DNA from: Pseudomonadota bacterium
Lineage (GTDB): Bacteria > Pseudomonadota > Gammaproteobacteria > Burkholderiales > Burkholderiaceae_C
DNA length: 64,000 nt
Direction of reading: 5' to 3'
Assembly: GCA_963205115.1 (NCBI GenBank)
Contig: CAUJHV010000005.1
Coordinates: forward strand, 124,001 to 188,000
Positions 40,685-50,355 of this stretch are shown here, in pieces (positions within the stretch are counted from its first letter, which is position 1; every line of letters begins with the position of its first letter). A model generated the notes under the pieces. The model did no database searches and had not been told where the DNA came from. It worked only from the letters and a program-made list of their open reading frames with translations. Position numbers and translations under genes: made by a program.

Positions 40685-40967
40685 CGATGGGCGTTCCCTC
40701 TGGGGCGCTTGCGCCACGGGCCACGACAGGCTCCAGGCGACACAACAACTCGGGTTCGGGGCGGGACGACAGAGCCCGTGGCTCGTGGGGTCAGTCCGTT
40801 GGGGATACAGCGCCGGTTGACCGAAGCGCGGCGGTTTCACGCGCGCCGAACCGGCACCGGCCGGGATCTGCCCGACCGTGCGCGAGACATCGCAGCATGA
40901 CAGTCGGTGATCGAACTGCTCGCATTGTAGCGCGGCTTCGTGACGGACTGCCCAAACGACTGGCGGA
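40685..40967 (-). promoter_or_regulatory. Intergenic region with putative promoter and long leader of scpB
   Basis: The minus strand has GCTACAATGCG (TACAAT -10 box at 40924-40929). Transcription would start near 40917 and leave a leader of about 230 bases before the scpB ATG. The leader has several GC-rich inverted repeats (for example GATCCCGGCCGGTGCCGG) and no obvious short gene. No known riboswitch class is recognised. Confidence 0.4.
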
Positions 40968-42008
40968 TCAGCGCGCAGAGGCCGGTTCACCGGGCGCCAG
41001 CGGCGCACCCGTGACGGCTGTCCATGCCGCGTCGAGGTCTGCCGGCAGCGCCGACTCGAACTGCAGCGCCGCGCCGCTGACCGGGTGCACAAAACCCAGC
41101 CGCCGCGCATGCAGGGCCGGTCGCTGCAGCCCGCAGGCCAGCACGCCGCCATAGAGCTCGTCGGCCACCAGCGGATGCCCCGCCCGCGCCAGGTGCACGC
41201 GGATCTGGTGCGTGCGGCCCGAATGCAGCCGGCACGCGACCGCACTGACGCGGCCGTCGTCCGCCAGCCAGCGCACATCCGTGCGCGCGGGCTTGCCGCT
41301 GGCCGTCACGGCCATGCGCAGACGGTTCGACGGGTCACGGCCGATCGAGCCCTCGAAGACCTGCTCGGCCGGCTGCACGCGCCCATGCGCCAGCGCCACG
41401 TATTCGCGCCGCACCTCGCGCGCCGCGATCGCGCGCACCAGTTCGGTGACGGCTGGCAGCGTCTTGCCAACCACCATCAGCCCGCTCGTGCCCTTGTCCA
41501 GCCGGTGCACGATGCCCGCGCGCGGCAGATGCACAGCGCCCGCATGGTGCGCCAGCAGCCCGTTGAGCAGCGTGCCCGACCAGTTGCCGGCACCCGGGTG
41601 CACCACCCAGCCGGCCGGCTTGTCGACCACGAGCAGGCTGTCGTCTTCATAGACGATGGGAATGGCCATGGCTTCGGGCCGGAAGGCCAGCGCCGCCGCC
41701 GTGGGCTTCAACTCCACCTGCACGGCCTGGCCCGCCTTCAGGCGCCGCGAGGCCTGCGTGGCGGGTTGCTGCTCGACGAGAACCAGGCCCTGATCGATCA
41801 GGCTTTGCAGATGGCTGCGCGAAAACTCGCCCGCGTGGCGCACCAACAGCTTGTCCAGGCGTTGGCCGTGTTCGTCGGCCGATGTCGTCCAGGCGCGGGT
41901 CTCGGCGCCGGCCTCGAGGCCCGGCGCATCCGCGTCCGGCCAGCTTTCGACCGCGCCGGCGTCCGGGTCTACCGGGGTGGCGTCCCTATAATTCGACTTT
42001 GGATTCAC
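40968..42008 (-). CDS. rluD: 23S rRNA pseudouridine synthase RluD family
   Basis: 346 residues if started at the GTG at 42008; the frame extends further into the divergent bamD gene. The S4 domain ([19 protein letters not shown]) precedes the catalytic domain with the Asp in [19 protein letters not shown]. RluD modifies U1911, U1915 and U1917 of 23S rRNA helix 69 in E. coli. rluD and bamD diverge as in many gamma- and betaproteobacteria. The exact start is uncertain because the bamD promoter overlaps it. Confidence 0.92.
   Translation of the reverse strand: MNPKSNYRDATPVDPDAGAVESWPDADAPGLEAGAETRAWTTSADEHGQRLDKLLVRHAGEFSRSHLQSLIDQGLVLVEQQPATQASRRLKAGQAVQVELKPTAAALAFRPEAMAIPIVYEDDSLLVVDKPAGWVVHPGAGNWSGTLLNGLLAHHAGAVHLPRAGIVHRLDKGTSGLMVVGKTLPAVTELVRAIAAREVRREYVALAHGRVQPAEQVFEGSIGRDPSNRLRMAVTASGKPARTDVRWLADDGRVSAVACRLHSGRTHQIRVHLARAGHPLVADELYGGVLACGLQRPALHARRLGFVHPVSGAALQFESALPADLDAAWTAVTGAPLAPGEPASAR
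41987..41992 (+). promoter_or_regulatory. -10 box of bamD
   Basis: A perfect TATAAT 48 bases before the bamD ATG; transcription would begin near 41999. No good -35 is seen. If rluD starts at 42008 the box lies inside its first codons. Confidence 0.65.
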
Positions 42009-42039
42009 CAGGGTCGACCCCGCGGGCCGGCTTGCAGAC

Positions 42040-42840
42040 ATGACGAGATTCGGAGCTTGGCGCCGGGCGGCGCTGGTGGCAACGGCTGCCGCAGTGCTGG
42101 GCGCCTGCAGTTCGACCGGCAAGAACCCGATCGATCCGAACGATCCCAACCGATTGTATGCAGAGGCCAAGGAAGAGCTGGCCAACGGCAGCTACGACCG
42201 CGCCATCAAGGGCTTCGAGAAGGCCGAAGCCGCCGCCTCCGGCACGCTGCTGGGGCAACAGGCGCTGCTGGACCTGGCCTATGCGCAATGGCGCAGCGGC
42301 GAACGCACCACGGCCATGGCCACGGCCGACCGCTTCCTGCGCCTGCACCCCTCGAGCCCGGCCTACGACTACGCGCTGTACCTGCGCGGGCTGATCAATT
42401 TCAACGACAACCTGGGCATGTTCGGCTTCGTCGCCGGCCAGCGGCTGTCCGAGCGCGACCAGCGTGCCTCGCGCGATTCGCACCAGAGCTTCAAGCAGCT
42501 GGTCGAGCAGTTCCCGGAATCGCGTTACGCCGCCGATGCGCGCGTGCGCATGGACTACATCGTCAACATGCTGGCCGACCACGAGGTGCAGGTCGCGCGC
42601 TACTACTATCGGCGTGGCGCCTACCTGGCCGCCGCCAACCGCGCCAAACAGGCCATCACCGAGTATTCCCAGGTACCCGTGGCGGAGGATGCCCTGGTGC
42701 TGATGGTGCTGAGCTATGACCGCCTGGGCCTGACGGCCCTGCGTGACGACGCACAGCGCGTGCTGAAGACGAACTTCCCGAACCGGACCCTGGACCTCGA
42801 ATCGAACCGGACCCAGCGTTCGTGGTGGCATCTCTGGTGA
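42040..42840 (+). CDS. bamD: Outer membrane assembly lipoprotein BamD
   Basis: 266 residues. Lipoprotein signal with lipobox VLGAC (Cys near residue 23), then five TPR-like repeats (RLYAEAKEELANGSYDRAI, YALYLRGLINFNDN, the latter typical for BamD). BamD is the essential lipoprotein of the Bam complex and binds BamA POTRA5. bamA and bamB are elsewhere in the window. Confidence 0.95.
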   Translation: MTRFGAWRRAALVATAAAVLGACSSTGKNPIDPNDPNRLYAEAKEELANGSYDRAIKGFEKAEAAASGTLLGQQALLDLAYAQWRSGERTTAMATADRFLRLHPSSPAYDYALYLRGLINFNDNLGMFGFVAGQRLSERDQRASRDSHQSFKQLVEQFPESRYAADARVRMDYIVNMLADHEVQVARYYYRRGAYLAAANRAKQAITEYSQVPVAEDALVLMVLSYDRLGLTALRDDAQRVLKTNFPNRTLDLESNRTQRSWWHLW

Positions 42841-42847
42841 TGTGATC

Positions 42848-42875
42848 GCGGACCGGCGTGGGCCGAGTGGTCCGC
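42848..42875. terminator. Hairpin between convergent bamD and helicase gene
   Basis: GCGGACC pairs with GGTCCGC around a 14-base loop, 7 bases after the bamD stop. There is no T-tract, so termination is only a possibility. Confidence 0.3.
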
Positions 42876-42922
42876 GCACGGCGCCGGCGCGACATCAGGG
42901 CGGCCTTCGCCCCTGCAGCGGT

Positions 42923-44899
42923 TCAGTGATCCTGCGCCAGTTGGCGCAGCCACTCCAGTGCCTCGACCTCTTCGGCCAGCAGGCCCATCGGCGGCAGCGC
43001 GCCGCGCAGCCTGGCGCCGTACGGCATCTGCACCAGGCGCGGATCGCATACGACCAGCAGGCCGCGGTCGCTCTCGGTGCGGATCAGCCGCCCGCCGCCC
43101 TGCTTCAGCGAGATGGCCGCCTCGGACACGAAGTGCTCCTGGAAGGCATTGCCGCCGCGCTCCTCGATCTGCCGCACACGCGCTTCGACCAGCGGGTCGT
43201 TGGGCGGCGGAAACGGCAGCTTGTCGATCAGCACGCACTGCAGCGCATCGCCGGGCACGTCGATGCCTTCCCAGAAGCTCTGTGAGCCCAGCAGCACGCG
43301 CCGCCGCCCATCGCCGAATTGCTGCATCAGGCTGCGCTTGGGCTGCGTGCCCTGCACCAGCACCTCGAAAGACTCACCGGCTGCCGACAGCGCCTCCTGC
43401 AGCGCCTGGGCAATGACGGGCAGCACGCGCAGCGTCGTCGTCAGCACAAAGCAGCGGCCGCCCAGCGCCAGTGCGCAGCGCGCGGCCAGCGCACCCACCG
43501 CGGCCGGGTGGGCGCTGTCGTTGGGCTTGGGAAAGCGCCGCGGCACGTACAGGCGCGCCTGGTTCGGATAGTCGAAGGGGCTGCCCACGCGCAGCGCCGT
43601 GGCATCTTCCAGTGCCGCGCCCTGCGTGAACCAGCTCAGGCGTTCGTCGTCGCCCAGTGTGGCCGAGGTGAAGATCCAGGCCCGCGGCGCCAGGCGTCGC
43701 TGCTCGGTGATCATGTCGCGGATGTCCAGCGGCGACTCCACCAGCCGCGCGCTCTGCGCCGACAGGTCGATCCAGCGCACGCGCCCCGGCGGCGTCTCGA
43801 CGGCAAACCGTGCGCACAGCGCGCGCAGGTTGCTCACGCGCTGGTGCAGGCGGTCCATGTCGGGGCCCAGGCCTTCGACCTGCTCCAGCGCGGCCTCCAG
43901 CTGCTGGCTGGCCGCATCCAGCGCCAGCAGCGCGGGTGCGAAGCCCTCGGTGCGCGCACGTTCCTGCCAGCGCAGCTTGATGATCCCGCGCACCTCACGC
44001 ATGGGCCCGGCACAGACCAGCCGCAGGTCGCGCGCCGCACGCTCCACGGCGCCGCACAACTCCTGCCAGGGCTGCAGGCCGCGCGCGAGCTTCAGGCCGG
44101 CCGCCAGCACATCGCGCGTGAGATCGATGACCTGCCCCATGCCCAGCTGCGTGCCCAGGAACTGCAGACCGGCGTCGACGAGCTGGTGCGCCTCGTCGAA
44201 GATCGCCGCGTCGACGGTGGGCAGCAGTTCGGCCACACCGCTGTCGCGCAATGCCAGGTCGGCAAAGAACAGGTGGTGGTTGATGACCACCACATCCGCC
44301 GCCATTGCCTCGCGCCGCGCGCGCACGACGTGGCAGTTGACAAACTGCGGGCATTCCGCGCCCAGGCAGTTGTCGCGCGTGGACGTGACCAGTGGGATCA
44401 CCGGCGAGCGGTCGTCCAGGCCTTCCATTTCCGCCAGGTCGCCGCTGCGTGTGGCGACCGCCCAGCTCTCCACACGGGCCAGCGTGCGCACGGCCCAGCG
44501 ATCGGGCAGCTCGGCACTTTCGCGCGCCTGCTGCAGGCGGTGGATGCACAGGTAGCTCGAGCGGCCCTTGAGCAGCGCCAGCTTGGCCGGCGTGCCCAGC
44601 GCGGCTTTCAGCCGCGGCAGGTCGCGCAGGAACAGCTGGTCCTGCAGGCTCTTGGTGGCGGTGCTGACCAGCGCCCGGCGCCCGGACAGCAGCAGCGGCA
44701 CCAGGTAGGCAAAGGTCTTGCCCACGCCGGTGCCGGCCTCGACCACCAGCGCCTCGCGCTCGTCCAGCGCCTGCGCCACGGCTCGCGCCATGCGCGCCTG
44801 CGGCTCGCGCACGCGGTGGGAAGGGTCGGTGGCCGCGAGCGCGCCGGCAGGGCCCAGCGCCCAGGCGGTCTGCTCGGCCAGGCTGTCGTCGTCGGCCAA
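42923..44899 (-). CDS. ATP-dependent DNA helicase, DinG/YoaA (XPD-like) family
   Basis: 658 residues with a TTG start at 44899 (no ribosome site is evident; a different start is possible). Superfamily 2 iron-sulfur helicase: Walker A GTGVGKTFAYLVP (near residue 57), DEAH box in FDEAHQLVD, motif VI QGGGRLIRTESDRG. The four cluster cysteines are in YLCIH and DNCLGAECPQFVNCH. It unwinds DNA 5'-3' and in E. coli homologues helps resolve R-loops or damaged forks. Length fits YoaA (636) better than DinG (716). Confidence 0.9.
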   Translation of the reverse strand: MADDDSLAEQTAWALGPAGALAATDPSHRVREPQARMARAVAQALDEREALVVEAGTGVGKTFAYLVPLLLSGRRALVSTATKSLQDQLFLRDLPRLKAALGTPAKLALLKGRSSYLCIHRLQQARESAELPDRWAVRTLARVESWAVATRSGDLAEMEGLDDRSPVIPLVTSTRDNCLGAECPQFVNCHVVRARREAMAADVVVINHHLFFADLALRDSGVAELLPTVDAAIFDEAHQLVDAGLQFLGTQLGMGQVIDLTRDVLAAGLKLARGLQPWQELCGAVERAARDLRLVCAGPMREVRGIIKLRWQERARTEGFAPALLALDAASQQLEAALEQVEGLGPDMDRLHQRVSNLRALCARFAVETPPGRVRWIDLSAQSARLVESPLDIRDMITEQRRLAPRAWIFTSATLGDDERLSWFTQGAALEDATALRVGSPFDYPNQARLYVPRRFPKPNDSAHPAAVGALAARCALALGGRCFVLTTTLRVLPVIAQALQEALSAAGESFEVLVQGTQPKRSLMQQFGDGRRRVLLGSQSFWEGIDVPGDALQCVLIDKLPFPPPNDPLVEARVRQIEERGGNAFQEHFVSEAAISLKQGGGRLIRTESDRGLLVVCDPRLVQMPYGARLRGALPPMGLLAEEVEALEWLRQLAQDH

Positions 44900-45006
44900 T
44901 GGATTCAGAAGCGATGCACCAAGCCCGTGCAGCGGCGAGCGCTTGCCACGCGTCGCAGGCCGGATGGCAAGGGATGAGCAGGTGTGATGTGGTCGTTCAC
45001 GGCGTT

Positions 45007-45210
45007 TCAGGCCGGTTCCGGCGGATCGACTTCCGCCTCAAGCCGCGAGATCAGGTCGCGCAGCGCCAGGCGCCGTTTCTTCAGGCGCCGAAGCATCAGG
45101 TCGTCGAGTGGACGCTCACCGACCGCGCGGTCGATCAGGTCGTCCAGATCAGCGTGTTCCATGCGCAGCTCGATGAGATGCCGCGCGGGTGAGTGCAGAT
45201 TGTTGTCCAT
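45007..45210 (-). CDS. DUF465 (YdcH-like) small protein
   Basis: 67 residues from ATG at 45210; a GTG two codons upstream is also possible. The pattern HADLDDLIDRAVGERPLDDL followed by a KKRRLALRDLI helix is DUF465, a short helical hairpin of unknown function widely found in proteobacteria. It is divergent from the phosphatase gene with 44 bases between start codons. Confidence 0.85.
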   Translation of the reverse strand: MDNNLHSPARHLIELRMEHADLDDLIDRAVGERPLDDLMLRRLKKRRLALRDLISRLEAEVDPPEPA

Positions 45211-45219
45211 GGACACGGG

Positions 45220-45246
45220 TTGCCGGTCAGTGGCCGAGTTTATAGT
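45220..45246 (+). promoter_or_regulatory. Promoter of the PP2C gene, near-leaderless
   Basis: TTGCCG (45220-45225), a 15-base spacer and TATAGT (45241-45246). The ATG is at 45255, so transcription would start within one or two bases of the start codon. No ribosome site is visible before the ATG. Confidence 0.5.
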
Positions 45247-45254
45247 CCCGCCCC

Positions 45255-46022
45255 ATGGTCACCAAGTCTCCTGCACACCGTCTGACGGCCTCCACGGCCC
45301 TCCACAAGGGTGACCGGGCGTACCAGCAGGACCAGGTCGTGGTGATTCCCCACCCACGGGAAACGGGATGCGTGCTGGCTGTCCTGGCTGATGGCATGGG
45401 CGGCAAGAGCGGCGGCCGCAAAGCCTCCGACCAGGTGCAGATGACCGCCCGGCAGATCTTCGAAAGCTTCGTGCCCAGCAAGGACGACGCGGCCGAAGTG
45501 CTGCGCCGCATGGTCATGGAAGCGCATCTCATGATCAAGCTGACGGCCATCTCTTCCGAGGAAGAGCCGCACAGCACGATGGCGGCCTTCATGATCCTGC
45601 CGGACCGGTCGGCCCACGTGGTGCATGCCGGCGATTCACGGGTCTACCACTTCCGCGGCGCCGAGATGCTTCAGCGCACGATCGACCATTCCTTCGTGCA
45701 GCGCCTGATCGACGAAGGCAAGCTGACCGAAGAGGCCGCGGCGGTGCACCCGCAATCCAATCTGCTGACGGGCTGCCTGGGCACGGAACAGGACCCGCCG
45801 GTGACGCTGTGGCGCATCCCGGCGCTCGAGCCGGAAGACACACTGATCGCCTGCAGCGACGGCCTGTGGCACTACTTCTCGCCCAAGGAAATCGGCGCCA
45901 TCCTCTATGCGCTGCCCCCGCGCGAGGCCGGCGAGATGCTGGTGTCCAAGGCGCGTCAGCGGGCACACGGCGGCGGCGACAACGTCTCGCTGGCCATCGT
46001 CCGGGTGGACCGATTGAAGTGA
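45255..46022 (+). CDS. PP2C-family serine/threonine protein phosphatase
   Basis: 255 residues. The metal-binding motifs of PP2C are in order: GDRAYQQDQ, LADGMGGKSGG (near residues 45-55), HAGDSRVYHF, ACSDGLWHYF and GGGDNVSLAIV. No regulator or membrane segment is attached. No matching serine/threonine kinase lies in the window, so the target is unknown. It is divergent from the DUF465 gene and convergent with zapE. Confidence 0.93.
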   Translation: MVTKSPAHRLTASTALHKGDRAYQQDQVVVIPHPRETGCVLAVLADGMGGKSGGRKASDQVQMTARQIFESFVPSKDDAAEVLRRMVMEAHLMIKLTAISSEEEPHSTMAAFMILPDRSAHVVHAGDSRVYHFRGAEMLQRTIDHSFVQRLIDEGKLTEEAAAVHPQSNLLTGCLGTEQDPPVTLWRIPALEPEDTLIACSDGLWHYFSPKEIGAILYALPPREAGEMLVSKARQRAHGGGDNVSLAIVRVDRLK

Positions 46023-46045
46023 TCGTGAGCCCCCGGCCGTCTGGC

Positions 46046-46158
46046 GGCCGCCCCCCAAGGGGGCTCCGAACACGACCGGGAGACCCGGATCGTGTTCGGC
46101 CCGCGCCGGACACGCAGCGCCCCCTGGCCACCTGGCGGCGGCCTGTCCCCAAGGGGTT
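46046..46158 (-). repeat. Structured intergenic repeat, copy B
   Basis: Inverted copy of the element at 20531-20637, lying in the gap 46023-46179 between convergent PP2C and zapE. In plus coordinates H4 is near 46050-46064, H3 is 46066-46099, H2 is 46126-46143 and H1 is 46147-46156. Read on the minus strand H3 has stem CCGAACACGA/TCGTGTTCGG, bulged T and inner CCGGG-TCT-CCCGG, differing from copy A by one G-C to C-G swap. H2 also covaries. Confidence 0.75.
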
Positions 46159-46179
46159 GAGGTCGTTTCGGTTCGTGAA

Positions 46180-47277
46180 TCAGGTCAGCGACGTGTCGAC
46201 GTCGCGTTTTTCCAGGGCCAGGAATTCGGCGGACTGCATCTCGTTCAGGCGGGAGACGGTGCGCGGGAACTCGTGGGCGAGCGGGCCTTCGTTGTAGAGC
46301 TCGTCGGCCGGCACTTCGGCTGACAGGATGAGCTTGACGCGGCGGTCGTAGAGCACGTCCACGAGCCAGGTGAAGCGGCGCGCCTCGCTGGCCAGCCGCG
46401 GCGGCATCTGCGGGACGCCGGACAGCAGCACCGTGTGGAACTGCGAGGCGATTTCGAGGTAGTCGTTCTGCGAGCGCGGCCCGCCGCACAGGGTGCGGAA
46501 ATCGAACCACACGACACCGCCGGCGCGCCGCACGCAGCGCAGTTCTCGGTGTTCGATGTGCATCACCGGATCGTCGTCCTGCGCCTCGGCGAGGTCGTTG
46601 AAGGCCGACGACAGCGCGGCATCGGCCTCGGCGCCCAGCGGCGTGTGGTACAGCTTCAACTGCTGCAGCGTGCGCTGGCGGTAGTCGACGCCGGCATCCA
46701 CGTTGATGATCTCCAGCTTGTCCTTCAGCAGCGCGATCGCGGGCAGGATGCGGTCCCGGTGCAGCCCGTTCGGGTAGAGCCCATCAGGATGGAAGTTGGA
46801 CGTGGTGACGATGCTCACGCGGTTGGCGAACAGCGCATCCAGCAGCCGGTGCAGGATCATCGCGTCGGTGACGTGCGCGACGTGGAATTCGTCGAAGCAG
46901 ATCAGACGGAAGCGCCGCGAGATGCGCTTGCCGAGCTCATCCAGCGGATTGACCGTGCCCTTGAGCTCCTGCAGCTCGCGCTGCACCTCGCGCATGAATT
47001 CGTGGAAGTGCAGCCGCGTCTTGCGGGTCAGCGGCACCGACTGGAAGAAGCAATCCATCAGGAAGCTCTTCCCCCGGCCCACGCCGCCGTACATGTAGAC
47101 GCCCCGGGGGATGGGCGGCCGCGAGATCAGCTTGGTCAGCGCATTGCTGCGGCGGGCCTTGTAGTCGGCCCACTCGCGTTCGCAGCGCTCGAGCGCATCG
47201 ATCGCGCGCTGCTGCGCCGGGTCGCTGTGGTACCCCCGTTCGGCCAGCGTGGCCGCGTAGAGCTCACGAACGCCCAT
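46180..47277 (-). CDS. zapE: Cell division ATPase ZapE (AFG1-like)
   Basis: 365 residues. AFG1-family P-loop ATPase: Walker A GGVGRGKSFLMD (near residues 64-75), Walker B LICFDEFHV, and TTSNFHPDGLYPNGLHRD. ZapE interacts with FtsZ in E. coli and acts at the division site under stress or oxygen limitation; mitochondrial AFG1 assists protein quality control. Its place after sucA-sucB-lpdA is conserved in Burkholderiales. Confidence 0.92.
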   Translation of the reverse strand: MGVRELYAATLAERGYHSDPAQQRAIDALERCEREWADYKARRSNALTKLISRPPIPRGVYMYGGVGRGKSFLMDCFFQSVPLTRKTRLHFHEFMREVQRELQELKGTVNPLDELGKRISRRFRLICFDEFHVAHVTDAMILHRLLDALFANRVSIVTTSNFHPDGLYPNGLHRDRILPAIALLKDKLEIINVDAGVDYRQRTLQQLKLYHTPLGAEADAALSSAFNDLAEAQDDDPVMHIEHRELRCVRRAGGVVWFDFRTLCGGPRSQNDYLEIASQFHTVLLSGVPQMPPRLASEARRFTWLVDVLYDRRVKLILSAEVPADELYNEGPLAHEFPRTVSRLNEMQSAEFLALEKRDVDTSLT

Positions 47278-47313
47278 GAATGAATCCTCCGATGCCCTCA
47301 GTCCAGATCATGC

Positions 47314-47366
47314 ACGGATCCGGCTGCGCCGGTCCGTCGCATGCGCCCCCTTGAGGGGGCAGCGAC
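47314..47366 (+). repeat. Structured intergenic repeat, copy C (divergent member)
   Basis: In the 108-base gap between lpdA and zapE, ACGGA-T-CCGGC-TGC-GCCGG-TCCGT (47314-47337) repeats the tip of hairpin H3 of copies A and B, including the single bulged T. The closing base pair and the lower stem differ but stay paired. It is followed by nested stems GTCGC/GCGAC (47336-47366) and GCCCCC-TTGA-GGGGGC (47345-47360). Confidence 0.6.
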
Positions 47367-47385
47367 AGGGACCGCGCGCGGGGGC

Positions 47386-48813
47386 TCAAAAGTTCAGCGT
47401 GCGCTTGTCCACCGCCAGCGCGGCTTCCTTGGTGCTTTCGCTGAGCGAGGGGTGCGCGTGGCAGATGCGCGCGATGTCCTCGGCACTGGCCTTGAACTCC
47501 ATCGCGACCACCGCCTCGGCGATCAGCTCGCTGGCCATGGGGCCGACGATGTGCACGCCCAGGATCTCGTCGGTGGCGGCATCGGCAATCATCTTGACCA
47601 TGCCTGTCGTGTCGCCCAGCGCCCGTGCACGGCCGTTGGCCATGAACGGGAAAGTTCCGGCCTTGTAGGCACGGCCTTCGGCCTGGAGCTGCTGCTCGGT
47701 CTTGCCGACCCAGGCAATCTCGGGGCTGGTGTAGATGACCCAAGGGATAGTGTCGAAGTTGACGTGCCCATGCTGGCCCGCAATGCGCTCGGCCACCGCC
47801 ACGCCTTCTTCTTCGGCCTTGTGCGCCAGCATCGGGCCGCGCACCACATCGCCCACCGCCCACACGCCGGGCAGGTTGGTGCGGCAGTCGCCGTCCACCA
47901 CGATGGCGCCGCGCTCGTCGATCGCCAGGCCGACCGCCTCGGCATTCAGGCCGGTGGTGTTCGGCACGCGGCCGATCGAGACTATGAGCTTGTCGACCGC
48001 CAGTTCCTGCGCCTCGCCCTTGGCATTGGTGTAGGCCACCGTGACGCCCTTCTTGCCGGCCTTGATGTCGCCGACCTTGACGCCCAGCTCGATCTTCAGG
48101 CCCTGCTTGGTGAAGGCCTTGTGCGCCTCCTTGGCGATCTGCTGGTCAGCCGCGCCCAGGAAGGTCGGCAGCGCCTCGAGCACCGTGACGTCGGCACCCA
48201 GGCGGCGCCAGACCGAGCCCATTTCCAGCCCGATCACGCCCGAGCCGATCAGGCCCAGCTTCTTCGGCACCGCACCGATGCGCAGCGCGCCATCGTTGCT
48301 GAGCACGCGGTCTTCGTCGAAAGGCACGCCGGGCATCGCACGCGCGCTCGAACCCGTGGCCACGATGACCTGCTTGCCGGTCAGCGATTCGTTGGCAGCG
48401 CCTGCCACGGCGATCTCGTAGCCGCCGTCCACCGCCTTCACGAACGAGCCGCGGCCGTGGAAGAACGTCACCTTGTTCTTCTTCAGCAGGTACAGGATGC
48501 CGTCGTTGTTCTGCTTCACGACCGCATCCTTGCGCGCGACCATCTTGGCCACGTCGATGCTCAAGTCCTTCAAGCCGATGCCGTGGTCACCGAAGGCGTG
48601 CCCGGCATGGTCGAAGAACTCCGAACTCTGCAGCAGCGCCTTGCTCGGGATGCAGCCCACGTTCGTGCAGGTGCCGCCGGGCGCCGGTCCGCCCTTGCCG
48701 TTTTTCCACTCGTCGATGCAGGCCGTATTGAAGCCCAGCTGCGCCGCGCGGATCGCCGCGATATAGCCGCCAGGGCCGCCGCCGATGACGATGACGTCGA
48801 ATTGCTTGCTCAT
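47386..48813 (-). CDS. lpdA: Dihydrolipoyl dehydrogenase (E3)
   Basis: 475 residues. FAD motif [18 protein letters not shown], redox-active disulfide [16 protein letters not shown] (near residues 48-53), NAD motif [17 protein letters not shown] and the C-terminal His/Glu pair in HAHPSLSE. It reoxidises lipoamide of the 2-oxoglutarate dehydrogenase complex. It is third in the sucA-sucB-lpdA operon, after a 145-base spacer. Confidence 0.96.
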   Translation of the reverse strand: MSKQFDVIVIGGGPGGYIAAIRAAQLGFNTACIDEWKNGKGGPAPGGTCTNVGCIPSKALLQSSEFFDHAGHAFGDHGIGLKDLSIDVAKMVARKDAVVKQNNDGILYLLKKNKVTFFHGRGSFVKAVDGGYEIAVAGAANESLTGKQVIVATGSSARAMPGVPFDEDRVLSNDGALRIGAVPKKLGLIGSGVIGLEMGSVWRRLGADVTVLEALPTFLGAADQQIAKEAHKAFTKQGLKIELGVKVGDIKAGKKGVTVAYTNAKGEAQELAVDKLIVSIGRVPNTTGLNAEAVGLAIDERGAIVVDGDCRTNLPGVWAVGDVVRGPMLAHKAEEEGVAVAERIAGQHGHVNFDTIPWVIYTSPEIAWVGKTEQQLQAEGRAYKAGTFPFMANGRARALGDTTGMVKMIADAATDEILGVHIVGPMASELIAEAVVAMEFKASAEDIARICHAHPSLSESTKEAALAVDKRTLNF

Positions 48814-48958
48814 GATGTGCTCGATTAGATGGGGCTGCTGAAGTGGTGCAGCAGCCGTAGCGAGCGGACCGAGGTGGTGTCGAGCACCGCAGCCGTACTC
48901 ACGTACGGCGAGGAGCGCAGGCGCCAGATCGGTTCGCGCAGTAGGCTGATGCGCCGCT

Positions 48959-50236
<1,278 letters not shown>

Positions 50237-50355
50237 GATGTGTATGCGTAGGTGAGGGGTTCGAGCCCCGCGCCATCCTGCGGCCCGATCCGCGGCTGCA
50301 TGCAGCCGGGACGCGGGGGGCGCAGGTCAACCCGGCGCGAAGCAACCGGGTTGTC

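Noticed and set aside
40685-41278. Upstream in-frame extension of scpB (about 198 codons)
   Set aside because: The ScpB family start [14 protein letters not shown] is at 40684; the extension runs through the gap and antisense rluD without similarity.
50251-50277. T-arm-like sequence GGGGTTCGAGCCCC followed by GCGCCA in the sucA-sucB spacer, as a tRNA fragment
   Set aside because: No D arm, anticodon arm or acceptor partner is present, and the start of sucB lies immediately beside it; likely chance.
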